Below, piece by piece: positions 38,101-48,649 of a stretch of DNA of 64,000 nucleotides. Below the pieces are notes generated by a model that worked only from the letters and a program-made list of their open reading frames with translations, was not told the origin of the DNA and did no database searches. Position 1 is the stretch's first letter. Every line of letters begins with the position of its first letter. Origin of the DNA: Bombyx mori (taxonomy: Eukaryota; Arthropoda; Insecta; Lepidoptera; Bombycidae); assembly GCF_030269925.1 (NCBI RefSeq), contig NC_085111.1, positions 9,044,142-9,108,141 of the forward strand, read 5' to 3'. The position numbers were made by a program, and so were the translations under genes.

Positions 38101-40214
38101 GACTAGACGACGGCCAGTCTTCAGCTCTGATGAAGTCCGAAACGTTCGTTTCCAACCAAGACTGCGTAGACCGAGCTTTATGACCTGGCGCCGAGTCTTG
38201 CTGGAAACACCATTCTTGATTATTGAACATGATGTTGTTAAGGGGCTTCATTACCTTCTCAAGAATGGTATCTTGATACACTTGTGCCGATGTTTTGATA
38301 CCTTTTTCACAAAAGTATGGCTCCGTCACTCCTTCATAGCTAATACCCCACCAAACAATCACTGAAGTCGGATAGTACCCACGTAGCACTCTGTCGACTA
38401 AATGGGAAGCTTTCTTAGAGCTTTGAGCATAAATACGGTCATTTTGTTTGTTAAAATGTTGCTTAATTGTAAAAATTTTCTCATCCGTAAACAAAATTTT
38501 TCTATGACCTCCCTTTGCGTACCGCTTCAGTAGTTGTTTCGATTTTACCTCCCTATTCTCTTTTAAATTATCAGTCAAGAAATGACCAGTACGTCTCTTA
38601 TGGGCTGCAAATCCTAAGTCATCTTTTAAAATACGCGACATGGTTCTAGTGCTATCTTCATCTCCCAAGATAAAATCTTTTGCTTTCGGACAGGGTTTCT
38701 TCGAATTCTTTCCCTTACTGCTTTAACCACCTTTTTTGAACGAACACTACGTGGAGGGCCAGATCTTTTTCTGTCACAAACAGAGGAGATCTCATTGCAC
38801 CTATTAATAGCCCGGTACACAAACATTTTACTAATACCAAGCGTATGGAGAGTTTTAAAAATTGCATTTGGCTCCATACCTACTTTGTGTAATGTGTAAT
38901 GCAATCACAGCGATTCGGTTCTCTTTATCACCCCACTCCATTTTAATATCGCAAAATATTGTACAATGTATTGCATTGCAATCATATAAAAACGACAGAT
39001 TCCAAATTCAAATGTAATATTTTTTTATTTTTAATTGTAACAGTATTTATGGCCAGACTAAGTACATATAATTTAGAACTCATATAAACATACGTATCTA
39101 TGTATATTTTAATTCAGTTATTCCGTGAACGTAGTTAAGTATTCCTTAGATTTTTATAATTTTTTCTTAATTGCAAAACATGGACAAACAAGTTCATGCT
39201 CCACCCGGTTTTAAGAGCTTATGAGAGACCATCGTAATACCCTTAAACTTCACAGTTAAGTAGAAATTTCAAAGGAGCGGCCGACAATATTATGACGCTC
39301 CTGGACACTCTTCTGGGGTAAATGCAGGAATCCGGGCAAAAAAATAATAATGGTCTTGGTATTTAGAGTTTACAGATCACGATACACAACGCAGTTCACA
39401 GGTTAATTACGATAAACTCAGCATTAAAAAAACAACGGACAGTGCTTGCCAATTCCTTCCATTCTACCCTATCTAGACTCTGCTTACGTTTACAAAGTTT
39501 TGTGACGTAAAGAAAAGTAAATATTAAACTTGTAAATGTAATTGTGGTACCAAATCGTGCGGGCTCACAAATTCGTTCTTGCACCAGTAAATGCCAGTAG
39601 ACGATCGCTTTAGAAATAGTCTAAAAACGCTGTTGCCACGGGAAAAGGATGGTATTATTCGAGATGCCTTTAAAAATTCTTTGACTTCCAGACGCAACAC
39701 AACAATAGTAGGACTTGATCCAAGCGCAATAACTTGTGAGAATTTGGCTTCCACCGGAAATATTGAAATAAGGCTGCAGAATGCTTGCGACAGTTTTTGG
39801 ACCATAGGATCATGTCCACCACTACACATTTCCGTACAATCAGAAACTGGTGGTGTTGATGCCACAAGCGCGATTTGCACAGGTATGATTTACATCCAAA
39901 ATTATATGGGTATTTTACTAATATTAATAATAGTTATGTCACTTTTTAATTGAGTACCTAGTAAGTATTGACTAATAAGAGATTCATTCAAATTATATGT
40001 TTTTTCCTCTTACACCTTTTTTAACAAATTTCACATAAAGAAATGGTCATTCCTAATGGACTGTTTTTTAATTCTAGATGCTTCGGTATGCAGATTCCCA
40101 TACAACATTAGATATCAAGTCCAAATTGAAGACCTGGGGTGTTTTAGTGGAGCATCAAGTCTAGGAGCCAGCCTCGCAATTATTCTGACTTCTTTGTATC
40201 TCGCAATATTCTAA
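32181..40214 (+). CDS. Uncharacterised secreted, GPI-anchored VWA-like protein, 12 exons
   Basis: I do not recognise the family by name. Coding exons read by eye: 32181-32416, 32965-33142, 33792-33937, 34242-34543, 34927-35186, 35271-35469, 35541-35810, 35894-36088, 37156-37311, 37524-37749, about 39611-39882, 40078-40214. All introns are GT-AG and phases match, giving about 858 residues. The N-terminus (MYWLPFFMVAVVGTTHGQ) is a signal peptide. The middle (exons 7-9) resembles a von Willebrand A fold: NLYIVLDSSWP with a partial MIDAS-like DSS, then NSTVVLYLINTG and LRLLFAT strands. Many NxT/S sites and paired cysteines fit extracellular exposure. The C-terminus (GASSLGASLAIILTSLYLAIF, then stop) is a hydrophobic tail after small residues, as in GPI-anchor signals. 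The start is the first ATG after a splice acceptor. The exon 11 start is the least certain junction. Introns 8 and 10 hold transposons. Confidence 0.8.
33304..33549 (-). mobile_element. Bm1 SINE in intron 2 of VWA-like gene
   Basis: Minus-strand tail unit (taattgcttcgatggctgga ... ggttctactatcact). Confidence 0.8.
33560..33680 (+). repeat. Short A-tailed dispersed repeat in intron 2
   Basis: Second copy of the block at 2515-2636: gtaggcagcggcttggctct, atggtaaccactcaccatca, then gggcaatagcaaaaaa. Confidence 0.6.
33958..34055 (+). repeat. RTE-type LINE tail relic in intron 3
   Basis: catcagctcaccgtcgtcca followed by ctgctgggcataggtctctc is the recurrent short 3' motif of lepidopteran RTE-type elements (compare gtccagcagtggacat at 21550). 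Confidence 0.4.
36171..36945 (+). mobile_element. Bm1 SINE relic split by a PIF/Harbinger element
   Basis: The left piece 36171-36281 (actggtgacagagggttttg ... gggtagggcagccgctgta) and right piece 36896-36945 (aactgagactgagaactcac ...) are collinear parts of one Bm1 in intron 8 of the VWA-like gene. Confidence 0.65.
36282..36895 (+). mobile_element. PIF/Harbinger transposon, internally deleted, 614 bp
   Basis: Terminal inverted repeats: left TGCGAAATTTATATTACGAA, right complement GGGCGAATTTACATTACGAA. They are flanked by the 3-bp duplication TTA (36279-36281 and 36896-36898), the PIF/Harbinger signature. A reading-frame remnant at about 36563-36632 (LADEDPDRYKNYFRMSEDNF) matches the conserved N-terminal block of Harbinger/HARBI1-like transposases; the DDE core is missing. 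It sits inside a Bm1 copy within intron 8. Confidence 0.8.
37775..39062 (-). mobile_element. DD37D mariner element with both TIRs, in intron 10
   Basis: A 1,288-bp element flanked by TA at 37773-37774 and 39063-39064. The ends CTTAGTCTGGCCATAAATAC and the complement of GTATTTATGGCCAGACTAAG are a perfect 20-bp inverted repeat. It is inserted 25 bp downstream of the exon 10 donor of the VWA-like gene, antisense to it. Perfect termini suggest a relatively recent insertion. Confidence 0.9.
37900..38941 (-). pseudogene. DD37D mariner transposase, three frameshifts
   Basis: The frame opens at ATG 38941 (MEWGDKENRIAVIALH). It is shifted by a 7-8-bp duplication (ttacaca twice, near 38895), again near 38655 between two blocks (KILSWEMKIA / RTMSRILKDDLG), and a third time in an A-run near 37990. 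It ends at the stop at 37900-37902. The catalytic core is complete: LFTDEKIF, FQQDSAPGH, SPDLNPLDY, with 37 residues between second and third Asp. Because of the three shifts no full transposase can be made. Confidence 0.85.
39161..39245 (-). repeat. Ancient Bm1 relic
   Basis: attgcaaaacatggacaaac ... ttcatgctccacccggtttt is a decayed minus-strand Bm1 end in intron 10. A second piece (ggtaccaaatcgtgcgggct ... cttgcaccagta) lies at 39545-39590 just before exon 11. Confidence 0.5.
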
Positions 40215-40552
40215 CTGCGGGTATTAAATTTGGAGAAGCGTTATTTTTTCCTACCGATAGTAATAGTACCAACCTACTTTTAACACAAAACAAATCTATA
40301 AGTTATCGTTCATTTTGAATATCGTATTTTGTTTCATACACGTGTAGTTTAAGATTTCCAATTTACAATAAGATTGTACAAAAAGCGTGGCGGAGCCTAT
40401 TGAGTATAAAACATTAAATATTATAATATATACATATTATAAAAACCAGATATAACAGGGTTTATTGTACTTATTTTATACAAAATATAGTTTCCATATA
40501 TAATACATTAAGTATAAACGTAGACTTTAAGCAATTTTCGTGTTTTTTTATA

Positions 40553-40558
40553 AATAAA
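40553..40558 (+). promoter_or_regulatory. Polyadenylation signal of VWA-like gene
   Basis: AATAAA about 340 bp after the stop codon, followed by a T-rich stretch. Confidence 0.55.
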
Positions 40559-41901
40559 ATCTACTGTAACAAATAGCCTTTGTATTATTTTTTATTCTAT
40601 ATATGTTATTAGTTCTGAGTTATTTGGTAGGTGAGCTCGCGGGGCTCAACTTGAGTGTGCTAACACTGACCGTAGCAAGAACTATGCTTCGCAGAATCTA
40701 CCACCGGAACCGAAGTACAAACACATCACTAAATCAATGGCCCCATTCATGAAACCGGAAGGCATTACCTACTACTTCGTCATAGATAATGCACTTATTA
40801 TGTTTATTACTTCGTTAGAGAAATAGGCAGGGTGAAATTCCACAAGACGATCTGGGTCGTTTTCAAATTTGAGGCCAAACTATCGTAAAGCTATCGTATC
40901 GTAAACCAAGTATTGTATTAATGTTATCTTATAACATTGTGTCGTAATATGAAAAATTATATGAAGCGAAATGAGACATTAATCGATTGGAATTAATTTC
41001 CATCTTCTTTTTCATCGTTCTCTCACCGCTGAGGATCGCGACCACATGTGATTTTCATCCACAGTGTTTGATCATGGGTGGCATGGACCGCATGATATAG
41101 ACTACCACCAACCAGATCTGACCATCTGGCTGGCGTTCTGCCTACGACGCGCAAAAAAAAGAAGGTATTGCGATTTAGACTATTTATTTATCAAATTTGA
41201 TCTAACGCTTTTTAAACCTTTTTATTTTTAATTAAGCACGGTCATCCGGCCCCAATTTAGGATTCCCTGTGTTACGGGTACCAGAGACTACTAACATACT
41301 TATATACGTTCAAATATATACATATGTATATAGATAATAAACACCCAAACAAAGAGCAAACAAACTGTTCATCACGCAATGTTTGCTCGATGTGGGAATC
41401 TAACACATAACCCTCGGCGCAACAATCAAGGCCGCTAGGTACTGTACCTCCGAGTCAGTCCTAAACAGTCCAATATGTCATGCAGTTCAACTGACGCACA
41501 GGGTACATCTGTAAAATACGTTTACGGTTGCTGTTACACTAATGTTATGAATTAACCCACCAACGCCATCTAGTTTCTTTTTGTTAACTTTAAGCCAATA
41601 TTCCCCGGATTAAAAAACTCATGGGATGATTATTCATTCATTAATTGCGTGGATGTAATTCAGAGTTTATACGAACATTACGTCGAAGATTACTCTTTAA
41701 ATTAAATCTTTATCAGTATAGGCTATTTCCTTTTACCGCAACAATTAGAAAAGTCAGTCTGTCAAAGCTGTCACTGCCACTTCAAAATCTCACCTGATTA
41801 TGTTTTTAAAAATAGTAAACAAGTCGAGCATTGTAAATGTACGCATTTAATTTTCAATAGTTACCTTAAATATTTACCATAAACATTAAAACGCATACAT
41901 T
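40559..41901. other. Intergenic between VWA-like gene and Roc2 exon
   Basis: Contains a minus-strand fragment of the LINE-tail repeat (40630-40720, gaatctaccaccgg) and a probable decayed Bm1 (about 40740-40860, gaaataggcagggtg). The Roc2 promoter should lie in the last few hundred bases; no clear TATA box. Confidence 0.4.
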
Positions 41902-42055
41902 ATGTCCGGTGAAGACTGTGATGGTATGGACCGTGGGGATAACGATGGTCCAAAATCCGATAAAATGTTCACATTGAAAAAATGGAATGCTGTTGCAATG
42001 TGGAGTTGGGATGTTGAATGTGATACTTGCGCTATTTGCCGCGTGCAAGTAATGG
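41902..42055 (+). CDS. Roc2: Roc2/Rbx2 (RNF7) RING-box protein, first coding exon only
   Basis: Encodes the N-terminus of the RING-box protein that binds cullins (mainly Cul5) and recruits E2 enzymes in SCF-type ubiquitin ligases, in cytosol and nucleus. After an acidic leader ([16 protein letters not shown]) comes the family-invariant cullin-binding strand [20 protein letters not shown] and the first RING zinc ligands [11 protein letters not shown]. The exon ends ATG G|gtaagt in phase 1; the next exon should begin with the codon remainder for Asp followed by ACLRC. The rest of the RING (about 60 residues) was not found on the plus strand to 64000. Either the intron exceeds 21 kb and contains both Tret genes, or this is a partial copy. 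Start chosen at the only ATG giving the family N-terminus. Confidence 0.8.
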
Positions 42056-43256
42056 GTAAGTTTTTAATTATTTATGTTGTTTATGAATCAATTCATAGAT
42101 ATTCATCAAAGTGATAGTGAGTCAAATTTATTTAACAAATTAATTGCTTGGACAAGATGACAGTTATTTTCCAGATTAGAATATATAGAACTATTAAAGA
42201 AAATATTACTACCCTACTATAATCATATTACAAGTAATATTTAGTGTGCTGTGCCGATCATAATTAGAACTAGATTTTGAGCACTAAGTATGTTTTCTTA
42301 AAAGTATTTTATTTTTATTTTAAGTTAAGATGAATGTTGCCAATTAGCATTGAGAGTCATTACTTTTTTTAAAATGATTACATTATTTAGGGATAGAATA
42401 TAATTACTAATATATTAAACAAAACAGTAGTAATATTGTTCTATCAATGTTATATATTTGGATTTTCAAAATTAAAAATGTTGTGTGCGTGTGAATTATT
42501 CTCAAACTATTTAATTACGCTTTAAATTTAAGGCCATAATTAAGGCATTTTAGTTTAAATTTCATTATATTACATTGAAATAATCCTGTTTATTAATCCA
42601 TCAATCTGTTAAAGAATTGTAAAGAATACTGACTTAAACATAAATATTATTTTGCCGTAGTAAAAGCAGAATCGATTGATCATACTTTCTTTAATTCTAA
42701 TAATTCTCTCTTAATACAACATAATATAACATAATAACACCTAGGTCCTGGGTCATGTCCTGGTTCTGGGTGGGCTATATACTTTTGAACATTACCAATA
42801 TGTCTCCTCTTAACTTGAACTGTTTACTAACTTTCATGAATGGAAACATAGTTACACTTACAATTCATATCAATATGTGTGCTTGTCAAATTAAACAAAT
42901 AAATAATAATAGTCATTGGACCGACAAATCAATATGTTTGAAAGCTGTACAATATAGATTCCATGTGGTCTGGCCCCCCTTGTTTCGTAAAAATAATAGT
43001 TAACTATTGTTTTCTTAGTTAGTTCTAAAATTTGAAATTGCAGGTACATATAACTCTATTCATAGGCACAATTCGATTAAAAGAGATTAGTACAGTGCCT
43101 TCAATGTAATGATTCTGTGAATTGTAATGGTTCGAATTATAATTTAAGGATGTGACTCTCTTTCCATTAAGTGAAATTTATTCTTTAGATCTTACCATTT
43201 ATTTTCATATTAAAGTTTAAAAAAAACATTTTTTATTACAACTAATATAAGTAACT
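42056..43256. other. Roc2 intron or downstream flank, no gene seen
   Basis: AT-rich. The ORF at 42755-43003 does not match the RING end. No acceptor followed by an ACLRC-like coding start was found. Confidence 0.4.
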
Positions 43257-43504
43257 ATTTTTTTTTTTTTTTATTGCTTAGATGTGTGGACGAGCTCACA
43301 GCCCACCTGATGTTAAGTGGTTACTGGAGCCCATAGACATCTACAACGTAGATGCGCCACACACCTTGAGATATAGTTCTAAGGTCTCAGTATAGTCACA
43401 ACGGCTGCCCCACCCTTCAAACCGAAACGCATTACTGCTTCACGGCAGAAATAGGCGGGGCGGTGGTACCTACCCGTGCGGACTCACAAGAGGTCCTACC
43501 ACCA
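43257..43504 (-). mobile_element. Bm1 SINE
   Basis: Well-preserved minus-strand tail unit between the Roc2 exon and the 3' end of the Tret1-like gene. Confidence 0.9.
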
Positions 43505-43909
43505 AACTAAATAAGTAACTTATGATTTTAACTTTACGGCATAGATTAAACTCTGTTATAAGATTGCCAAAAAGCTTAGTATTTTACATGAAGTAGTGTA
43601 TGATACAAACTACAAAATAAAATCATTATAAATAGTTACTAAATGTAATAATTTCCCAATAAAAACTACTAAAATACTTTGGCATTCATGTCATAAATTA
43701 TAATCCTCGTAAAGTCTACCTACCAATAGAACCAGTTACAACAACTAAGTATGATACCATTGTACTATTAGATATAAGATTTTTTTATAGAAATCTTTTT
43801 CTACACAACGTTTTTACTGCCTAAAAATTGTGAAAAGAATATAGTAAAAGTTATTAATTGCTACTTTAAAGCTAATTTTATTCAATTAATAAATGCTTAA
43901 AACATCTTC

Positions 43910-46900
43910 TTAGCATCCGTTTGGCAAAGGCTTAATGTTTGCTATCGAGCTTAGTCGACGAGTTCTGGGTTTCTCTTCTCTACCGGTTATTTTATTTTCA
44001 ATTTGATCAAGGCTTTTGCCTCTCGTTTCTGGTACGCAAACAATAACAAAGAATAAGCCTACAAAACAAATACTCCCGAAGAGCCAAAACGTGCCCGCCG
44101 CGCTGATCGCATCAACAATGTTCTGAAATGTTTTTGTTACAATAAATGTACATAGCCAGTTAAATGCCGTGCAGATTGAAGCAGCGCTACCTCGAATCTT
44201 TGCTGGCAAAATTTCACCCATCATTAACCATGGTATTGGCCCGAAAGCCAGTGAGAATCCTAACAAGTATATCATAACGGTAGTCAGTGGTAACCAACCC
44301 AAATCAGATACATCTAATTTTGCTTGGTATTTAACATAGAAGAATGTACCCAAAATAATTAAAGTAATAGTCATGGTCACTGAAGAGATATATAATAACA
44401 ATTTTCGTCCAGCTCTATCTATTAGCGCCGTAGCGACAAAAGTGGAAGCGAAATTAACGATTCCTACAATAATTGCTGAAAGGTTTTCGTCCACAGAACT
44501 TCCTGACATTTGAAATATTGTCACAGTATAGAATATGACGGCATTTATACCAGAAAGCTGTTGGAAAGCCATCAAACCGAGAGAAATAAGTATCGCCTTC
44601 GTATATTTGATGCTAAAAAGATCTCGTATGCTTGCATCATCGGCTTGAGCCTCTGCGTCTGAAACTGCAATCTCTCGAATTTCACTCTCGATATCACAAT
44701 TTTTCCCTCTAAGCCATTGTAGTGCTTTTCGAGCTTCTTCCATGCGACCATGCGAAATATACCATCGGGGTGTCTCCGGGATAATGAACATCAAAATAAA
44801 GAATGGAATGTTCATAGCAGCACCCAGAAATGCAAGCGCGGACCAGTCTAAATATGTGCCAGCTAGGTAACAAATTAAGATACCTATGTTACCAATTGCT
44901 GTAGGGAATAGTCCTAAAGTTCCTCGGACTTCTGGTTGGATTGTTTCCCCTAAATAAACCGGAAAGGCTAAAGATCCCACACCAACACATAATCCACAAA
45001 TAGCACGCCCGACAAAAACCAATTCGACAACGTGTGCTATGGCTATAACTATCCATCCCACGCAGAATGGCGGAGCTATAAGTAGTATAGTTCTACGCCT
45101 TCCTAAATAATCCACCAAGGGTCCACCGATCACTCCACCTGCGAGTGCCGCCAAAGGCATCAAGCTTCCAATCCAACTAGCCTGCAAAAAAAAAGTTAAA
45201 GTAGATTTATGGATAAATATTTGTTTGTAATCAATTAAATTACCGACAAAATAAAATATACTTGCCTGTTCTTTACTGACTGATATAACAGTGCTATTCT
45301 TCATTGTAACAAGACCAGTTGAAGTGTAACCTGACGAGAATCCTATAATCATGGAGCCCATCGATACAGCAATAGCAGCTAAAACCTGGAAATAAAATAA
45401 AATAAAGTAATTTTATTATACTTTCACAAGACACTTAACCATAGTCGTGTTTTAATCTTTTTTTTTTTTTATTGCTTAGATGAGTGAACGAGCTCACAGC
45501 CCACCTGGTGTTAAGTGGTTACTGGAGCCCATAGACATCTACAACGTAAATGCGCCACGCACCTTGAGATATAAGTTGTAAGGTCTCAGTATAGTTACAA
45601 CGGCTGCCCCACCCTTCAAACCGAAACGCATTACTGCTTCACGGCTGAAATAGGCAGGGTTGTGGTACCTACCCGTGCGGACTCACAAGAGGTCCTACCA
45701 CCAGTAAATCATAAAATTCGCGTACGAAAACCTGCCTAAAACGGAAAATAATGCGTCTTTCATCGTAAATAAATCGTTGAAAGTGACATCTTCCTACAAA
45801 AAGGGGTGTGCTATGAAAGGCGAAACGCTCATCATTAATTTAAACAATCATCGTGGACATCCACATTGATTGTGTCCACTTAGTGAGACAGGCGCAGAAC
45901 TTAGTTTTAGATATTTTTGTTTTCTATACTAATACTAATAATACTAATACTAATAATATTATAAAGAGGAAAGATTTGTTTGTTTGTTTGTTTCGAATAG
46001 GCTCCGAAACTACTGGACCGATTTGAAAAAATCTTTTTCCATTAGAAGCCGATATTGTCCCTGATGAACATAGGCTACTTTTTTTTATTTTTTATTTATT
46101 TATTTTTTTGGTTTCATGTGTGTTTTAATGTTTCCGAAGCGAAGCGAGGGCGGGTCGCTAGTGTTAAAATAAGCAGAGAACTTAGGTAAACTTTAAATTG
46201 AGTTACTGTTTTTTTTTTATTTTGAATAAAGTCCGGATAATTTAATGTATTAAAGGTGGCGCAGTATGTCCTCCTTTTTTATTTATCGTATCATGCTGCC
46301 TAAGTATTTGGAATGAGTTTTACGACCGGCCGCTTGTTTGACGTTAACCCTCCTTAGGAATGCTACCGTTGGCATGAGACGTTAGGCTGAAAAGGTCTAT
46401 TAGTCGCCCTTTACGACAACCATGGGAAGATATAGGCCGGTAGAGCTCTAAACCAAGAACCTTTACTGGTAGTAGGACTTCTTGTGAGTCCGCGCGGGTA
46501 GGGACCACCGCCCTGCCTATTTCTGCCGTGAAGCAGTAATGCGTTTCGGTTTAAAGTATGGGGCAGCCGTTGTAACTTTAGTGAGATCTTAGAACTTATA
46601 TCTCAAGGTGAGTGGCGCATTTACGCTGTAGATGTCCATGGGCTCCAGTAACCACTTAACACCAGGTGGGCTGTGAGCTCGTCCACCCATCTAAGCAATA
46701 AAAAAAACCGCATGGCACTATTTTAATTTACTACTTGAATTTATTTAAAAATAAAGGAAACATTATTTAAACAATTATCAACTTTAATTAGTTTCGGCAT
46801 TGAGTTATCCGATATGATGAAAAAAATGTATTTTCTGTAAACGTCAATGACGGGGTATTTTCGTTTATTTATCATATTAGTTATTAGAAGTATCAATAGT

Positions 46901-47768
46901 TATATTTTAACACCTTATACATACTATAATACAATATGAATGTCATCATCATGTGAACTAAGTTACTTACAGAAATGTGCCACAAAGTTTTATTTCAATA
47001 TTTCATAAAATTCGTTTTTTTATTTGATTTTACGTACGATCATGTTTGTCAATGTTTAGACTATTTTGATGTTTGTTTATTAAAATTGCAGGATCACCTT
47101 TTTTCAGTTCTTTTTAAAGAATTTAAATAAAACTATAAACCAAAAGATTTACATCAAAAATAGATAAATCAGCTGGTTTATCACTTTCTTTCTTGCTACT
47201 TTTATTTTTTATTGGCCATAATAAGTGGACGAGCTCAGGGTCGATCGGACGCGAAAAGCATTGACCATCTTGAAATACTACCTATGTCGAAATTGTAATT
47301 GCTGAGATCAAGTATCAGCCAACATAGGGCTTCCTTCAAAGTGTAATGTATGATTACTTCTCAGCAAAACAATACAGGATTGTAGAACTCATTAAATTCA
47401 ACTGAATCAGTTATAATTTTTTTATAAAAATACACTGGAAGTAATGTATAGGTCGAATTCGATTCAGGCGATTACATTGTTCGTAGAGTTAACCAAAGTT
47501 TAAATTACATGTGTCTCAAAGATATGAACTCTAAACACAGTAAGTAGATTCAAACATGTTAATTGGACACAATTAGACGACGCAATGTTGTTCAAAGACA
47601 CATGTTTGGTTTTATTATTGCATAGTAAAAGCAACTAATAACATAGATTATTATAGAAATTTTATTAAATGAAATTTATAGTCTTACCTGTGAAAAAGTG
47701 TACTTCGGTTCATATGCTCCGGTTACAGCGATGCTGTAATGGGTGTCCGCTCTCATTAGGATCTTCAT
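43910..47768 (-). CDS. Tret1-like sugar (trehalose) transporter, MFS, 3 exons
   Basis: A 12-helix facilitative sugar transporter of the plasma membrane, close to facilitated trehalose transporter Tret1. Exons: 47688-47768 (starts [15 protein letters not shown], as in the short Drosophila Tret1 isoform), 45266-45385, 43910-45181; all junctions phase 0; 490 residues. Family motifs: [13 protein letters not shown] after helix 2, [20 protein letters not shown] before the central loop, [13 protein letters not shown] in helix 7, [11 protein letters not shown] in helix 10, and [13 protein letters not shown] after helix 12. The C-terminus [12 protein letters not shown] matches the Tret1 tail. The intron 45182-45265 is GC-AG (CAG|gcaagt ... 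ttgcag). It is 84 nt, in frame and stop-free. Intron 1 (about 2.3 kb) holds two Bm1 copies and a Helitron. A likely poly(A) signal is the complement of tttatt at 43877-43882. Confidence 0.9.
45458..45706 (-). mobile_element. Bm1 SINE in intron 1 of Tret1-like
   Basis: Same strand as the host gene; tail unit only, well preserved. Confidence 0.9.
45923..46161 (+). mobile_element. Short non-autonomous Helitron-like element, family A
   Basis: Begins TCTATACTAATACTAATAAT and continues ataaagaggaaagatttgtt. It ends gcgagggcgggtcgCTAG followed by T. Termini (TC ... CTRR) and a GC-rich subterminal region fit Helitrons. The left end matches the element at 1-376. The 5' flank is T rather than A, perhaps from microsatellite expansion near the start. 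Confidence 0.65.
46466..46707 (+). mobile_element. Bm1 SINE in intron 1 of Tret1-like
   Basis: Plus-strand tail unit (ctggtagtaggacttcttgt ... ccatctaagcaataaaaaaa), antisense to the host gene. Confidence 0.88.
46708..47687. other. Rest of Tret1-like intron 1
   Basis: No coding signal. A very decayed Bm1-like patch may lie at 47200-47330. Confidence 0.4.
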
Positions 47769-48227
47769 TGTTATTATTTATAAAAAGCACTTCGAAAAAA
47801 AGTTCGACAAATCAAAGTTCATCACATCATTAAAATAACGTAATAGAGAATGAAGTCTGAAAGCGTTCGTTACATTCGCTGCTGAAGAAATGAACATCCT
47901 GCGACACGGTCAGTGCGATTTATATGGACAGAACTTAGACACAATTGACAAAACTGATTGGGTTTCGAGGCCATCATACTGAAACAATTTCTGTAAAAAA
48001 AAGCAACACTACACAATTATGAATACTAATAACGATGTGTTCTACAATAAATTATAACAAAAATAGTTTTGCAAATTAACGGTTATCATCAAATAACCGT
48101 TATTATTAGCAATGTGAATTTTAATATTTAATTCTCAATTTTATTTGATACCGCTAATACATACAATACTCGTTTATGTATAAATATTTGAATAGAGGCT
48201 GCCATTAAAGTTTATCGATAAATCTTA
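47769..48227. other. Upstream flank of Tret1-like
   Basis: 5' untranslated and promoter region expected here; no certain TATA or initiator. Nothing else seen. Confidence 0.35.
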
Positions 48228-48649
48228 TCTAGATATTAATACGTGCGAAGCAAAAACTTTGTATCCCTTTTTACGAAAATTGCGCGGACGGAGGAGTATG
48301 AAATTTTCCACACTTATAAAGAATATAGAGAAGAAGTGCACAATGCTAATATTTTTTTAAAATAATGCATAAAAGATACATTAAATCAATAAAGAAAACA
48401 TTACACACACTACATACCATGTAGTTGACACACGCGCGCATGTATACGATTTATTGTCAAACTTTTGTTCTTGACGTCTGTGGTCAAATTGGGAATAGAT
48501 TAAGTATTGTTTGTCTTTATTAATATTTTTTTATAGTGTACCCTTGGCGAAATTTGTGATTATAGAAGTATAAAATACAATCATAATAGTGTACAAACTT
48601 ACAATTCCAATTAATTATAGTCGAATTTCGACTACTGCGGGACCTCTGG
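48228..48649 (+). mobile_element. Helitron-like element, family C, uninterrupted copy
   Basis: A|TCTAGATATTAATACGTGCG at the start, ...actgcgggacctCTGG|T at the end (CTRR form), 422 bp. Collinear with 15253-16614 but without the LINE: it reads ataatagtgtacaaacttac straight through where the other copy has the duplicated acaatagtgta and the LINE. Confidence 0.6.

Noticed and set aside
45266..45361. Reading the whole 483-codon minus-strand frame as one exon starting at 45361
   Set aside because: The frame crosses an 84-nt intron (45182-45265) and starts inside exon 2. Paralogue alignment and the [10 protein letters not shown] exon at 47768 show the true structure.
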